Of a stretch of DNA of 18,725 nt, positions 6,401-14,690 are shown one piece after another. The notes under the pieces are model-generated. The model ran no database searches. It was not told the DNA's origin and worked only from the letters and a program-made list of their open reading frames with translations. Every line of letters begins with the position of its first letter. The first letter of the stretch is position 1. Source of the DNA: Prevotella sp. UBA4341. GTDB taxonomy: Bacteria; Bacteroidota; Bacteroidia; Bacteroidales; Bacteroidaceae. The position numbers and the translations under genes are program-made. The DNA lies in contig DGTH01000093.1 of NCBI GenBank assembly GCA_002393705.1, forward strand, positions 7,918 through 26,642. Reading direction: 5' to 3'.

Positions 6401-8081
6401 ACTACTGAAGAGCGCAGGTCGTACGCCCCTGCTGCTGCTGACGCTGCTGCTGGCAGTGGTGCCCGTATGGGGCGACCCCGTCCTGAACGACCTGGACATG
6501 ACGGTGGAGGTGCTCGACAATGGCGACTGCCACATTACCGAGGTCAGGCGCATGTCGATTGACGATGTGGGTACGGAGTGCTACATTGTCATGGGCTTCA
6601 TGAACGGCAGTACCGTCAGAGACCTGCAGGTAAGCGACGAGACGGGACCCTACGAGAACATTGGCAAGTGGGACGTAAATGCCAGTCGTAGCCGCAAGGC
6701 CGGCAAGTGTGGCATCGTCACCAAGAGCGACGGTTACGAGCTGTGCTGGGGGCTGGGCCCTGAGGGCGAGCATACCTACACCGTGAGCTACACGGTGACG
6801 GAACTGGTGCGCAGTTACGACGACGCCGACGGCTTCAACTTCATGTTTGTAGCCCAGAACATCAAGCCGGCAGCCCGCCATGCACGCATTACTTTTACTG
6901 GCGAAGGCGGCAAGGAGATTCCACAGCAGCTCGTCAAGATGTGGGCCTTCCGCTACGATGGCGAAATTCACTGGAGCAACGGCACCGTGGTAGCCGAGAC
7001 GTCCAGCCCCATGGAGGGCGAACAGTCCATGATTGTGATGCTGCGGTTCGAAAAGGAATTCCTGCACCCGCAACGAAGCGTGGCGGGCAGCTTTGAGGAG
7101 CTGAAAGAGCGAGCCTTCGAGGGCAGCGACTATGAGACTGATGAAGGAATATTCAGCGGTATGGACTTCGAAGAAATCCTCGCCATTCTGCTCGTCGTCA
7201 TTGGTGCGCCCATTTTTGTCATTGCCTATTTCGTCATGGTGTGGTACTACCGTCGCCGGGCCATGAAAGACCTGCTCTGGTTCCGCGACCCTCCCTACGG
7301 CGGCAGCCTGAAGAAAAGCTACGACGTGGTGAATGCCTACTCCTGGCTGTCGCACGACCCGAAGAACCTGGTGAGTGCCTTGGTGCTGAAGCTTCTCAGT
7401 ATAGGTGCGCTGGCTATTGAACAGCACTACGTGCAGCCCACCGGACTGAAGAAGCTAATAGGAGGAAATGCCAAGCTGATGCAGCTCATAGCCGTCAAGC
7501 CGCTGACTGACGACATGAAAAAGCAACCAGACGGGTCCCTGCTGGAGAAGTTGCACGACATGTTCCTTAGGGCATCGGGCGACGACCTGGTGCTGCAGCC
7601 GGACGAGCTGAAGAGCTGGATGATTGGCCATCCTAATACCGTCTCGAAGTTCATGGAGAAGGTCAAGAAGAAGCGTTCCATACGGCAGTGCGACAAAGAC
7701 CTGGAGCGAGTGCGCGAGGTGCTGGGCATGAAGCTCTTTCTGGAAGACTTCACCCTGGCTAACGAGCGTCATGCTACTGAAGTGAGGCTGTGGAAGGACT
7801 ACCTGATTTTTGCCGAAATGTTCGGCATTGCCAAGCAGGTGCGCAAGGATATGAAGCAGATAAACCCCGAGTACCTGCGCATGGACGAGGTGCTACGCGA
7901 ACTCAACGACGACAACAACACTCTGCTCACGGCAGTCACGGCGGCCGCATGGTCGGGCATCAGAACTGCCACGAAGGAGTCCAGCTCTGACGGATGGTCT
8001 TCCTTTGGCGGAGGCGGATGGTCGTCCTCTGGCGGCGGAGGCGGCTTCTCCGGCGGCGGCTCTGGCGGCGGAGTCAGATAA
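6384..8081 (+). CDS. DUF2207 domain membrane protein with Gly/Ser-rich tail
   Basis: The function of this family is unknown. The 565-residue product has an N-terminal signal peptide (LLLLTLLLAVVPVWG, cleavage likely near residue 30), an extracytoplasmic DUF2207 domain over about residues 31-255 beginning with the typical DMTVEVLDNGDCHITEVRR pattern, a membrane helix at about 264-289, and then a soluble region with WLSHDPKNLVSALVLKLLSIGALAI (a conserved helix-turn region in this family). It ends in a glycine/serine tail, a hallmark of DUF2207 proteins. The ATG at 6384 lies inside the end of lemA (17-bp overlap), and the signal peptide starts right after it, which fixes the start. Its stop overlaps the convergent helicase gene by 8 bp. 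Confidence 0.88.
   Translation: MPHLNKLLKSAGRTPLLLLTLLLAVVPVWGDPVLNDLDMTVEVLDNGDCHITEVRRMSIDDVGTECYIVMGFMNGSTVRDLQVSDETGPYENIGKWDVNASRSRKAGKCGIVTKSDGYELCWGLGPEGEHTYTVSYTVTELVRSYDDADGFNFMFVAQNIKPAARHARITFTGEGGKEIPQQLVKMWAFRYDGEIHWSNGTVVAETSSPMEGEQSMIVMLRFEKEFLHPQRSVAGSFEELKERAFEGSDYETDEGIFSGMDFEEILAILLVVIGAPIFVIAYFVMVWYYRRRAMKDLLWFRDPPYGGSLKKSYDVVNAYSWLSHDPKNLVSALVLKLLSIGALAIEQHYVQPTGLKKLIGGNAKLMQLIAVKPLTDDMKKQPDGSLLEKLHDMFLRASGDDLVLQPDELKSWMIGHPNTVSKFMEKVKKKRSIRQCDKDLERVREVLGMKLFLEDFTLANERHATEVRLWKDYLIFAEMFGIAKQVRKDMKQINPEYLRMDEVLRELNDDNNTLLTAVTAAAWSGIRTATKESSSDGWSSFGGGGWSSSGGGGGFSGGGSGGGVR
7979..8077 (+). repeat. Gly/Ser low-complexity tail of DUF2207 protein
   Basis: The last 33 residues of the DUF2207 protein are almost only glycine and serine with a few aromatics (GGGGWSS, GGGGGFSGGG). 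At DNA level this is an imprecise GGC-rich repeat. Such tails are usual in the family and probably form a flexible extension. Confidence 0.85.
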
Positions 8082-10917
8082 GGTAACGCTTGATGAGCTC
8101 TCTGAATAGCGGGTTGTGTTGCAGAATGGCAGCGCAACCCGTTAATAGTAGCTGCTTGCGGGCTCGCGTCATGGCCACGTTGAGTTTGCGGTCTATGGTG
8201 TGGCCGTTCTCCTCAAAGCAGTTGCTGCAGAGGAAGTCGAGCTGGTACAGCTGTGTCACGGTAAACGAGTAGATGATGACGTCGCGCTGTGAACCTTGGT
8301 AGCGCTCTACAGTATCAATGCTCACGGCCAGCAGCTCGGGTATGCCTAATCGCTCTATCTCCTGGCGTATCATGCCTATCTGGTTGCGGTAGGGCACGAT
8401 GACGCCTACTGTCTTGTCGCTGTCAAAATGCTCCGCTCCGTATTGTCGGTAGATGCGCCTCAGCAAGTCGGCCACCATGCGGGCCTCCGTGGGGTTGGTC
8501 TTGGGAGAGTAGGGGGAATTGGCCCCATCCCCCCCACTGTCTAAGAACACCACGCGTCGCTCCTTGAGCACTTGGTCCAGCGCGTCGAGGGCTGGCTCCT
8601 CGTAGTGCAGATGCTCCTCGAGCTGGTGGGCTACGGGTACGGGTTGTAACTGCTCTTCCTGGTAGAACATCTCGTTCGCAAAGGCTGCCACGTCGGGGTG
8701 CATGCGCCCTTGCTTGCGCAGGGTGCCCGTAAACTGCGTCCTGTGCTGACTGCGCTCCCATTGCAGCAGGCGTTCGAAGAGCGAGACGTGGCGCCCGGGC
8801 TGCTGAACAACGGCCGGCAACTGCTTGTGGTCGCCTATTAGGACGAAGCGCTTCACGGCGTCGCTGGCCAGCAACCCGATGATGTCGGGTTCCAGAATCT
8901 GTGATGCTTCATCGACAATCGAGAGTGAAAACTGCTTCAGCTCAAACAGGAAGGGGCGCGACTGCATGGTGGCCGTGGTGCTCACCACGACGCGCGTCTG
9001 TTGCAGCCGCTGGCGTATGTCCTGCAAGCGGGGCCTCTCGCCCAGCGCTTTGTCTAACAGGTAGGGCGCAAACCGTGGGTCGCACGAGGCTTCGTTGCCC
9101 AGCCGGAGGAAGTCGATGCCTGCCTCCTGTAGCATGTCACATATCTCATCTACCGCACGGTTGGTATATGACATGAGCAGAAGGGCTGACGGCGTGGCCA
9201 GCTCTTCCTCAACCATGAAGCGCATGGCCATCGATGTCTTGCCTGTTCCCGGCGGTCCTACCAGCAGGAAGTAGTCGAGAGCCTGCTTCTGTCTCAGTAC
9301 AATGTCGTCGTAGTCGGCGTGGTAGCTGCGCGTAAGCTGTAGGGTGGTGTCGGCCCTGGGCGTGCGCTGGCCTAACAGCAGTTGCCGCTTGGCCTGTGTG
9401 GCGGTGGCAAAAGCCATGATGGAGCGTATGCCACTGTTGGTCCCTATGTCCGAGGCGTCACGCTCAATGGTGTAGAAGGCGGATGGTTTGAGCTGGAAGA
9501 CGTTGGGGTTTTGTTGCCCGTCGTTCAGCTTGACGACAAGTCTTTGGGGTTCTATCTTCAGTAGCCGGCCACGAAACAGCAGACTCCTACGTACGTCAGG
9601 CACTCCTTCGTAAGCATAAAGTTGTACCATGTCGCCCCGTCGAAACGAGGCTCCGCCACTCATCTCGTCTTCCGCTGCCTCTAAGGTCAGCAGGTCGTAG
9701 CCGCTACCCTCGTCCGACTGTTCTTTCTTTACCATGTTCAGTCCGGTAAAGATGTTGCCCGCCTCGCGTTTCTCTGCTAACGTCATGCGCCAGAGGTCTG
9801 CCACGGCGTGGCCTTCCGGCCTTCCGCTGCCTAACTTCGAGCACAGCTGTTCCCGATAGACAAATGTCAGTTGCTCCTCCACGTAGCGGCGCTCCGCTTC
9901 ATTCAGCGCTGCTATCTGTTCCGTAAGCCTCACCACCCTCGGCGCTATGTAGCGGGTAAAGAAGGTGGAGTCGTTGGCCTGGTACAGTTCCTTGACGTTG
10001 AGGTGCGGAATGACGCTGCCAAAGCCTTCGCGGGCGATGCTGAGTTCCTGCGCCACTACTTGGTTGCGCAGCTTGATGGCCTCACGAAACATCTTGCTGC
10101 TGAAGTGTTCGGCCCTGAGTCCTTCGGCTGCTCTGTAGTGGCTGTATAACAGGTGCATCGTGATGTCTTCTTCACCCACGCCGAAGTTGTAGCGTAGCAC
10201 GCCGTAGTACAGCAGCAGCTGCACGTAGTGCTGCAAACGGCTCTGCAGCTCGCGGCCCCAGAGCTTGCCCGACTTCTGCTCCACAAGTAGCCGCATGTCG
10301 GTGGTCATCAGATCGACGCGTCCCTGCAGTCCCAGGCTCTCGCAGACGAACGAGGGTTCCAGGATGGCCTTCTCTCGTTCGTAGCGCGCAAAGAGCATCT
10401 CAACCACCTCTTGCAGGTTCTTTACCTGCTCCAGCGCGTCGGCCTTGAACGTAATAGGCGAGAAGTCAGTACACGTGCAGAACTGCAGGGCCTGCTCGCG
10501 GAACGACGCGCTCAGCGTCTGGGCAAACGAGTACTGCTCGTGGTTAATGATGTCGTCAAGGGCTCTGCCGGCAAAGTTTCCCAACAGGATGGCCTGGCTG
10601 TTGGCACGTGGCTGCATGCGCCCCACGGTGTAGAGCAACGGGTGGTGACCATAGTCGGTAAACAGGGCCGCCAGTGCCGAGATGTCAATCAGGAAGTCGG
10701 GTTCTACGACGATGAGGGCTTCGTCGCTCACCTGTTCTTCGGTGCTGACTCCCAGCACGTTGAGCTGCATGCCTTCTTGCAGCAGGGACTTCAGGTAGGC
10801 CCGCTGTTCTGTGTCAAGACTTAGGTTCAGTAGCTTGCCCTTTTCGTTGCTGACGTGTAGCGTCTGCTCGTCCCAATCGACGACGCTACACCTTATATTT
10901 TGCGTTTTTTTCTTCAT
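8074..10917 (-). CDS. Dna2-like protein: PD-(D/E)XK nuclease fused to SF1 helicase
   Basis: The 947-residue product combines two activities. The N-terminal part (about 100-260) carries a Cas4/Dna2-like nuclease signature: GRVDLM with Asp202, EQKSGK with Glu213 and Lys215, then QHYVQLLLYYGVL with Gln229 and Tyr237. The C-terminal half is a DNA2/NAM7 (SF1B) helicase: Walker A GPPGTGKT (554-561), DEASQ (669-673), GDHKQLPAVV (695-704), then IDTVERYQGSQRD and NVAMTRAR. It probably acts on branched or flapped DNA in replication or repair (inference from eukaryotic Dna2). The four-cysteine cluster of Dna2/Cas4 is not obvious; CTCTDF near 147 is the only candidate in the nuclease part. It is a single gene with its own promoter, and its stop overlaps the convergent DUF2207 gene. 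Confidence 0.88.
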   Translation of the reverse strand: MKKKTQNIRCSVVDWDEQTLHVSNEKGKLLNLSLDTEQRAYLKSLLQEGMQLNVLGVSTEEQVSDEALIVVEPDFLIDISALAALFTDYGHHPLLYTVGRMQPRANSQAILLGNFAGRALDDIINHEQYSFAQTLSASFREQALQFCTCTDFSPITFKADALEQVKNLQEVVEMLFARYEREKAILEPSFVCESLGLQGRVDLMTTDMRLLVEQKSGKLWGRELQSRLQHYVQLLLYYGVLRYNFGVGEEDITMHLLYSHYRAAEGLRAEHFSSKMFREAIKLRNQVVAQELSIAREGFGSVIPHLNVKELYQANDSTFFTRYIAPRVVRLTEQIAALNEAERRYVEEQLTFVYREQLCSKLGSGRPEGHAVADLWRMTLAEKREAGNIFTGLNMVKKEQSDEGSGYDLLTLEAAEDEMSGGASFRRGDMVQLYAYEGVPDVRRSLLFRGRLLKIEPQRLVVKLNDGQQNPNVFQLKPSAFYTIERDASDIGTNSGIRSIMAFATATQAKRQLLLGQRTPRADTTLQLTRSYHADYDDIVLRQKQALDYFLLVGPPGTGKTSMAMRFMVEEELATPSALLLMSYTNRAVDEICDMLQEAGIDFLRLGNEASCDPRFAPYLLDKALGERPRLQDIRQRLQQTRVVVSTTATMQSRPFLFELKQFSLSIVDEASQILEPDIIGLLASDAVKRFVLIGDHKQLPAVVQQPGRHVSLFERLLQWERSQHRTQFTGTLRKQGRMHPDVAAFANEMFYQEEQLQPVPVAHQLEEHLHYEEPALDALDQVLKERRVVFLDSGGDGANSPYSPKTNPTEARMVADLLRRIYRQYGAEHFDSDKTVGVIVPYRNQIGMIRQEIERLGIPELLAVSIDTVERYQGSQRDVIIYSFTVTQLYQLDFLCSNCFEENGHTIDRKLNVAMTRARKQLLLTGCAAILQHNPLFRELIKRYLI
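8110..8141 (+). terminator. Long hairpin downstream of DUF2207, inside helicase 3' end
   Basis: CGGGTTG (8110-8116) pairs with CAACCCG (8135-8141), and the stem continues inward with G-T pairs to 13 pairs around a 6-nt loop (AGAATG). It starts 28 bp after the DUF2207 stop. In plus-strand RNA the G-U pairs hold; in the helicase mRNA the same positions are A-C mismatches, so the hairpin favours the lemA-DUF2207 transcript. There is no strong U-tract after it, so a 3'-end protecting stem is as likely as a terminator. Confidence 0.35.
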
Positions 10918-10924
10918 TTGGCCG

Positions 10925-10932
10925 CAAAGTTA
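10925..10932 (-). promoter_or_regulatory. Helicase promoter -7 box
   Basis: The minus strand reads TAACTTTG, matching TAnnTTTG. There is no clear TTTG -33 box at 19-21 bp. The box ends only 7 bp before the ATG at 10917, implying a leader of a few bases at most. Confidence 0.5.
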
Positions 10933-10974
10933 CGAAGAAAAATGTTATTATTTTGCTTTTAATGGCTTTTTTGT

Positions 10975-11005
10975 TTTGTTTTCTCTTCACTTATTCGTAC
11001 CTTTG
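10975..11005 (+). promoter_or_regulatory. korA operon promoter
   Basis: TTTG (10975-10978), a 19-bp spacer and TACCTTTG (10998-11005) form a perfect Bacteroidetes promoter. The -7 box ends 49 bp before the korA ATG. Its spacer and -7 box (10979-11005) are nearly identical to the third repeat copy upstream of the ABC gene (5704-5730 on the minus strand). Confidence 0.8.
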
Positions 11006-11054
11006 CAAACGAATTTTTTTACATCCAACGGTCTTAGACTAAGAATAAAATTAA

Positions 11055-12908
11055 ATGATGACGGAACAATTAGAAGTAAAGGAGCTGGAACAGGTTGTGG
11101 TCCGCTTCTCAGGTGACTCGGGCGACGGTATGCAGTTGGCCGGCAACATTTTTTCTACTGTGTCGGCTACGGTGGGCAACGGCATTTCTACGTTTCCCGA
11201 CTACCCCGCCGACATTCGTGCCCCGCAAGGTTCACTGACGGGCGTTTCAGGATTTCAGGTCCACATTGGCGCTGGCAAGGTCTATACTCCGGGCGACCTT
11301 TGTGACGTGCTGGTGGCTATGAATGCCGCCGCACTCAAGACTCAGCTCAAGTATAGCAAGCCGCAGGCTACCATCATTATAGATACCGACTCCTTCGGGC
11401 CGAAGGACCTGGAGAAGGCGCAGTTTAAGACGTCCGACTATCTGGGCGAGCTGGGCATCGACCCCGACCGCGTTATTCAGTGTCCGCTGACGCAGATGGT
11501 GAAGGACTGTCTGGCTGATAGCGGCATGGACAATAAGGCCATTCTGAAGTGTCGTAACATGTTTGCTCTCGGACTGGTCTGCTGGCTCTTCAACCGCGAC
11601 CTGGAGTTGGTCAACAACTTCCTGCGCGAGAAGTTTGCCAAGAAACCGCAGATTGCCGAGAATAACATCAAGGTGGTACAGGCTGGTTTCGACTATGGTC
11701 ATAACACGCACTCCAGCGTGCCCGCCACCTATCGCATCGAGTCGAAGGAGAAACAGCCCGGGCGCTACATGGACATCACGGGCAACAAGGCTACGGCCTA
11801 CGGTCTCATTGCCGCTGCCGAGAAAGCCGGGCTCCGACTTTATCTGGGCTCTTACCCCATCACGCCGGCTACCGACATCCTGCACGAGCTTTCCAAGCAT
11901 AAGTCGTGTGGCGTCATCACTGTTCAGTGTGAAGACGAGATTAGCGGTGCTGCATCAGCCGTTGGCGCTTCGTTCGCCGGAGCACTGGCTGCCACCTCTA
12001 CCTCTGGACCCGGCATCTGCCTGAAGTCGGAAGCCATCAACCTCGCCGTCATCGACGAGTTGCCGCTGGTCGTCATCGATGTGCAGCGTGGCGGTCCTTC
12101 TACCGGACTGCCCACGAAGTCTGAGCAGACAGACCTTCTGCAGGCGCTCTTCGGACGTAACGGCGAAAGCCCCATGCCCGTCATTGCTGCGTTGAGTCCT
12201 ACTGACTGCTTCGATGCCGTCTATGAGGCTTCCAAGATAGCCTTGGAGCATCTTACGCCGGTCATCCTGCTCACCGATGCCTTTGTCGCCAATGGCTCGG
12301 CTGCCTGGAAGCTGCCAAAGATTGACGAGCTGCCAGCCATTCAGCCACACTATGCCACGCCTGACATGAAGGGCAACTACACACCCTACTTCCGCGACGA
12401 AGAGACGAAGGTGCGCTACTGGGCCATCCCCGGTCAGGAGGGCTATACTCACATCCTGGGCGGACTGGAGAAGGACGGTAAGACGGGAGCCATCAGCACC
12501 GACCCTGAAAATCATAACCTGATGTGTCACCTCCGCGCCGAAAAAGTGGCCAGGATTCCTGTGCCAGACCTTCAGGTAGAGGGCGACGCAGCATCGGCCG
12601 ACCTGCTCATCGTGGGCTTCGGCTCTACTTACGGTCACCTGCATGCTGCCATGGACGAGCTGCGCCGGCAGGGCCACAAGGTGGCACTGGCACAGTTTAA
12701 GTACCTGAACCCCCTGCCCAAGAACACCAGCGAGGTGCTCTTGAGGTACAAGAAGGTCGTCGTGGCCGAGCAGAACCTCGGACAGCTGGCTGCCTGGCTG
12801 CGGGCCAGTGTCGATGGCTTCGTGCCCTGTCAGTTTAACGAGGTGAAGGGGCAGCCCTTCGTCGTCAGTGAGTTGGTAAAAGCATTTCAGGACATTTTAA
12901 AGAAGTAA
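11055..12908 (+). CDS. korA: 2-oxoacid:ferredoxin oxidoreductase, fused gamma-alpha subunit (KorA type)
   Basis: Alpha subunit of an oxygen-sensitive enzyme that converts a 2-oxoacid (probably 2-oxoglutarate) and CoA to acyl-CoA and CO2, reducing ferredoxin. The 617-residue product has the gamma domain first (about 10-190, with RFSGDSGDGMQLAGN near the start) and then the alpha domain (from about 240), which carries GSYPITPATDI. This gamma-alpha fusion is the standard KorA layout and length. ATGATG at the start leaves 11055 or 11058 possible. korB follows after 6 bp. I see no ferredoxin-like delta subunit in the cluster, so electrons must pass to a separate ferredoxin. Substrate assignment to 2-oxoglutarate rests on family resemblance, not on a decisive residue. 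Confidence 0.93.
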   Translation: MMTEQLEVKELEQVVVRFSGDSGDGMQLAGNIFSTVSATVGNGISTFPDYPADIRAPQGSLTGVSGFQVHIGAGKVYTPGDLCDVLVAMNAAALKTQLKYSKPQATIIIDTDSFGPKDLEKAQFKTSDYLGELGIDPDRVIQCPLTQMVKDCLADSGMDNKAILKCRNMFALGLVCWLFNRDLELVNNFLREKFAKKPQIAENNIKVVQAGFDYGHNTHSSVPATYRIESKEKQPGRYMDITGNKATAYGLIAAAEKAGLRLYLGSYPITPATDILHELSKHKSCGVITVQCEDEISGAASAVGASFAGALAATSTSGPGICLKSEAINLAVIDELPLVVIDVQRGGPSTGLPTKSEQTDLLQALFGRNGESPMPVIAALSPTDCFDAVYEASKIALEHLTPVILLTDAFVANGSAAWKLPKIDELPAIQPHYATPDMKGNYTPYFRDEETKVRYWAIPGQEGYTHILGGLEKDGKTGAISTDPENHNLMCHLRAEKVARIPVPDLQVEGDAASADLLIVGFGSTYGHLHAAMDELRRQGHKVALAQFKYLNPLPKNTSEVLLRYKKVVVAEQNLGQLAAWLRASVDGFVPCQFNEVKGQPFVVSELVKAFQDILKK

Positions 12909-12914
12909 AGCATT

Positions 12915-13922
12915 ATGAGCGAATATACGTTTAACGATTATAAGAAAGGACAGCCTCGTTGGTGTCCGGGTTGTGGCGACCACTTCTTCCTGGCCTCGCT
13001 GCATAAAGCCATGGCCGAGGTAGGCGTGGCTCCTCACGATATGGCCGTCATTTCGGGCATTGGCTGCTCCAGCCGCCTGCCTTATTATGTCAATACCTAT
13101 GCCATGCAGACCATTCATGGTCGTGCAGCTGCCATTGCCACGGGTGCCAAGGTTACCAATCCGAAACTCTGCATCTGGCAGGTCAGTGGCGACGGCGACG
13201 GACTGGCCATTGGCGGCAACCACTTCATCCACGCCATGCGCCGTAACATCGACCTGAACATGATTCTGCTGAACAACCGTATCTACGGGCTTACCAAGGG
13301 GCAGTACTCTCCCACCAGCCCCCGGGGCTTCGTCAGTAAGTCGAGTCCTTATGGCACGGTGGAGGATCCCTTCCGTCCTGCCGAACTCTGCTTTGGTGCG
13401 CGCGGCCACTTCTTTGCACGCTCCGTGGCTACCGATGCGCCTGAGACACAGGCCATTCTGAAAGCCGCCTACCTGCATAAGGGCGCCAGCGTCTGCGAGA
13501 TTCTGCAGAACTGCGTCATCTTCAACGATGGTTGCCACGACAGCGTCTATAACAAGGAGGGACGTAAGAAGAATGCCATCTACGTGCGCCACGGCGAGAA
13601 ACTCGTCTTCGGCGAGAATCAGGAGTTCGGGCTCGTACAGGAAGGCTTCGGCCTGAAGGTGGTCGAGATAGGCAAGGATGGCTATACGCTCGACGACGTG
13701 CTGGTACACGACGCTCACTGCGAAGACAACACCCTGCAGCTCAAGCTGGCCATGATGCAGAACGAAGACGGCTTCCCCATCGCCCTCGGCGTCATTCGTG
13801 ACGTTCAGGCGCCTACCTACGATGAGGCCGTCAACCAGCAGATTCAGGACGTGTCGGCTCAGAAGAAGTACCATAACTTCACCGAGCTCCTGGAGACCAA
13901 CGACATCTGGGAAGTCAAGTAA
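12915..13922 (+). CDS. korB: 2-oxoacid:ferredoxin oxidoreductase, TPP-binding beta subunit (KorB type)
   Basis: Beta subunit, binds thiamine pyrophosphate and an iron-sulfur cluster and completes the active site with KorA. The 335-residue product has the N-terminal RWCPGCGDHFFLASLH block with cluster cysteines, and the TPP motif starting at GDGDGLAIGGNHF and ending at NNRIYGLTKGQ with a Mg-binding GDG and NN pair. YSPTSPRG follows, as in related KorB proteins. It starts 6 bp after the korA stop, so the two are translated from one mRNA. The next gene, an RsbW-like kinase, follows after 19 bp without any visible promoter or terminator, so the signalling genes behind it probably share the transcript. 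Confidence 0.94.
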   Translation: MSEYTFNDYKKGQPRWCPGCGDHFFLASLHKAMAEVGVAPHDMAVISGIGCSSRLPYYVNTYAMQTIHGRAAAIATGAKVTNPKLCIWQVSGDGDGLAIGGNHFIHAMRRNIDLNMILLNNRIYGLTKGQYSPTSPRGFVSKSSPYGTVEDPFRPAELCFGARGHFFARSVATDAPETQAILKAAYLHKGASVCEILQNCVIFNDGCHDSVYNKEGRKKNAIYVRHGEKLVFGENQEFGLVQEGFGLKVVEIGKDGYTLDDVLVHDAHCEDNTLQLKLAMMQNEDGFPIALGVIRDVQAPTYDEAVNQQIQDVSAQKKYHNFTELLETNDIWEVK

Positions 13923-13941
13923 TTTTTTCACCCGAAAGCCT

Positions 13942-14367
13942 ATGGACCGGAGACAAGATAAGTACCGCTTGGAATTAACTAACGACGTGCAGCAGGTTCC
14001 ACTGCTTAACACTTTCGTCGATGCCATATGCGATGAGGCAGGCGCCACCCCAGCGCTGACCATGCAGCTGAACCTCGCCATCGAGGAGGCTGTGGTCAAC
14101 GTCATGAACTATGCCTACCCCAAGGGTACCAAAGGCGGCATCCTGTTGACAGCCCGTCTGTCCGACGACACGCTGACGTTCGTCATCTCCGACAAGGGCA
14201 TTCCTTTCAATCCTACCCTGCAGAAACCTGCCGACACAACGCTCTCTGCCGAAGAGCGGCAAATCGGCGGGTTGGGCATTCATTTGGTCCGTCAGCTCAT
14301 GGACACTGTAAGCTACGAGCGGCGTGACGACATGAACATTCTGACATTATCCAAGTTTATAAAATAA
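13942..14367 (+). CDS. RsbW/SpoIIAB-like anti-sigma factor kinase (HATPase_c_2)
   Basis: A GHKL-fold ATPase of the anti-sigma/serine kinase type, which in Firmicutes binds a sigma factor or phosphorylates a STAS antagonist. The 141-residue product begins at the ATG at 13942 (MDRRQDKYRLELTNDV); the frame is open further upstream inside korB, but that part has no homology character. The N box is NLAIEEAVVNVMNYAYP (44-60) with Glu48/Glu49 and Asn53; the G1 box is DKGIPFNP (84-91); the G2 box is GGLGIHLV (109-116). ATP-binding residues thus look intact. It lies 19 bp after korB and 20 bp before its likely substrate, a STAS protein. No sigma factor is encoded nearby, and Bacteroidetes are not known for a sigma-B, so its output partner is unknown. 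Confidence 0.9.
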   Translation: MDRRQDKYRLELTNDVQQVPLLNTFVDAICDEAGATPALTMQLNLAIEEAVVNVMNYAYPKGTKGGILLTARLSDDTLTFVISDKGIPFNPTLQKPADTTLSAEERQIGGLGIHLVRQLMDTVSYERRDDMNILTLSKFIK

Positions 14368-14387
14368 GAAACAAAACAAATATCGCA

Positions 14388-14690
14388 ATGAAAACAACAT
14401 TCAAAGAAGAAAATGGCAATTACGTCATGTATTTCGATGGGCGTCTCGACACTGCTGCTGCACCGCAGACAGAACGTGAAATGGAACCCCTCAAGGAGTG
14501 CGCCGGACACGACATCATCTTGGACTGCAATGACATGGAGTACATCTCGTCAAGCGGACTGCGCATCTTCCTGAACATCCTGAAGAATGCCAAGTCGAAA
14601 GGCAGCAAGGTTTTTATCCGCAACATCAACAACGAGTTGCGTAACGTCTTTGCTTTGACTGGTTTCACCAATCTCTTCGAGTTTATATGA
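14388..14690 (+). CDS. STAS-domain anti-sigma factor antagonist (SpoIIAA/RsbV-like)
   Basis: A 100-residue single STAS domain, the family's normal size. The signature IILDCNDMEYISSSGLRIFL spans residues 43-62. Aligned with SpoIIAA, where the phosphorylated serine sits in D-S-S-G, the acceptor here would be Ser55 in S-S-S-G; the Asp before it is replaced by Ser54. In partner switching the unphosphorylated antagonist sequesters the kinase, which releases the kinase's target. The gene follows the RsbW-like kinase by 20 bp, and its stop TGA overlaps the ATG of the synthetase gene as ATGA (14687-14690), so synthesis of the two proteins is probably coupled. Confidence 0.92.
   Translation: MKTTFKEENGNYVMYFDGRLDTAAAPQTEREMEPLKECAGHDIILDCNDMEYISSSGLRIFLNILKNAKSKGSKVFIRNINNELRNVFALTGFTNLFEFI

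Noticed and set aside
6402..7427. 341-codon minus-strand frame opposite the DUF2207 gene
   Set aside because: It is antisense to a well-supported gene with a signal peptide and membrane helix, and its own product resembles nothing.
11032..11044. Palindrome TCTTAG-A-CTAAGA in the korA leader
   Set aside because: Symmetric but short and AT-rich. It could be a weak hairpin or site near the ribosome-binding region, but nothing else supports a role.
12897..14105. 402-codon open frame on the minus strand opposite korB
   Set aside because: It lies antisense to a clear korB and part of the kinase gene. The translation has no recognisable family and follows from codon bias of the real genes.
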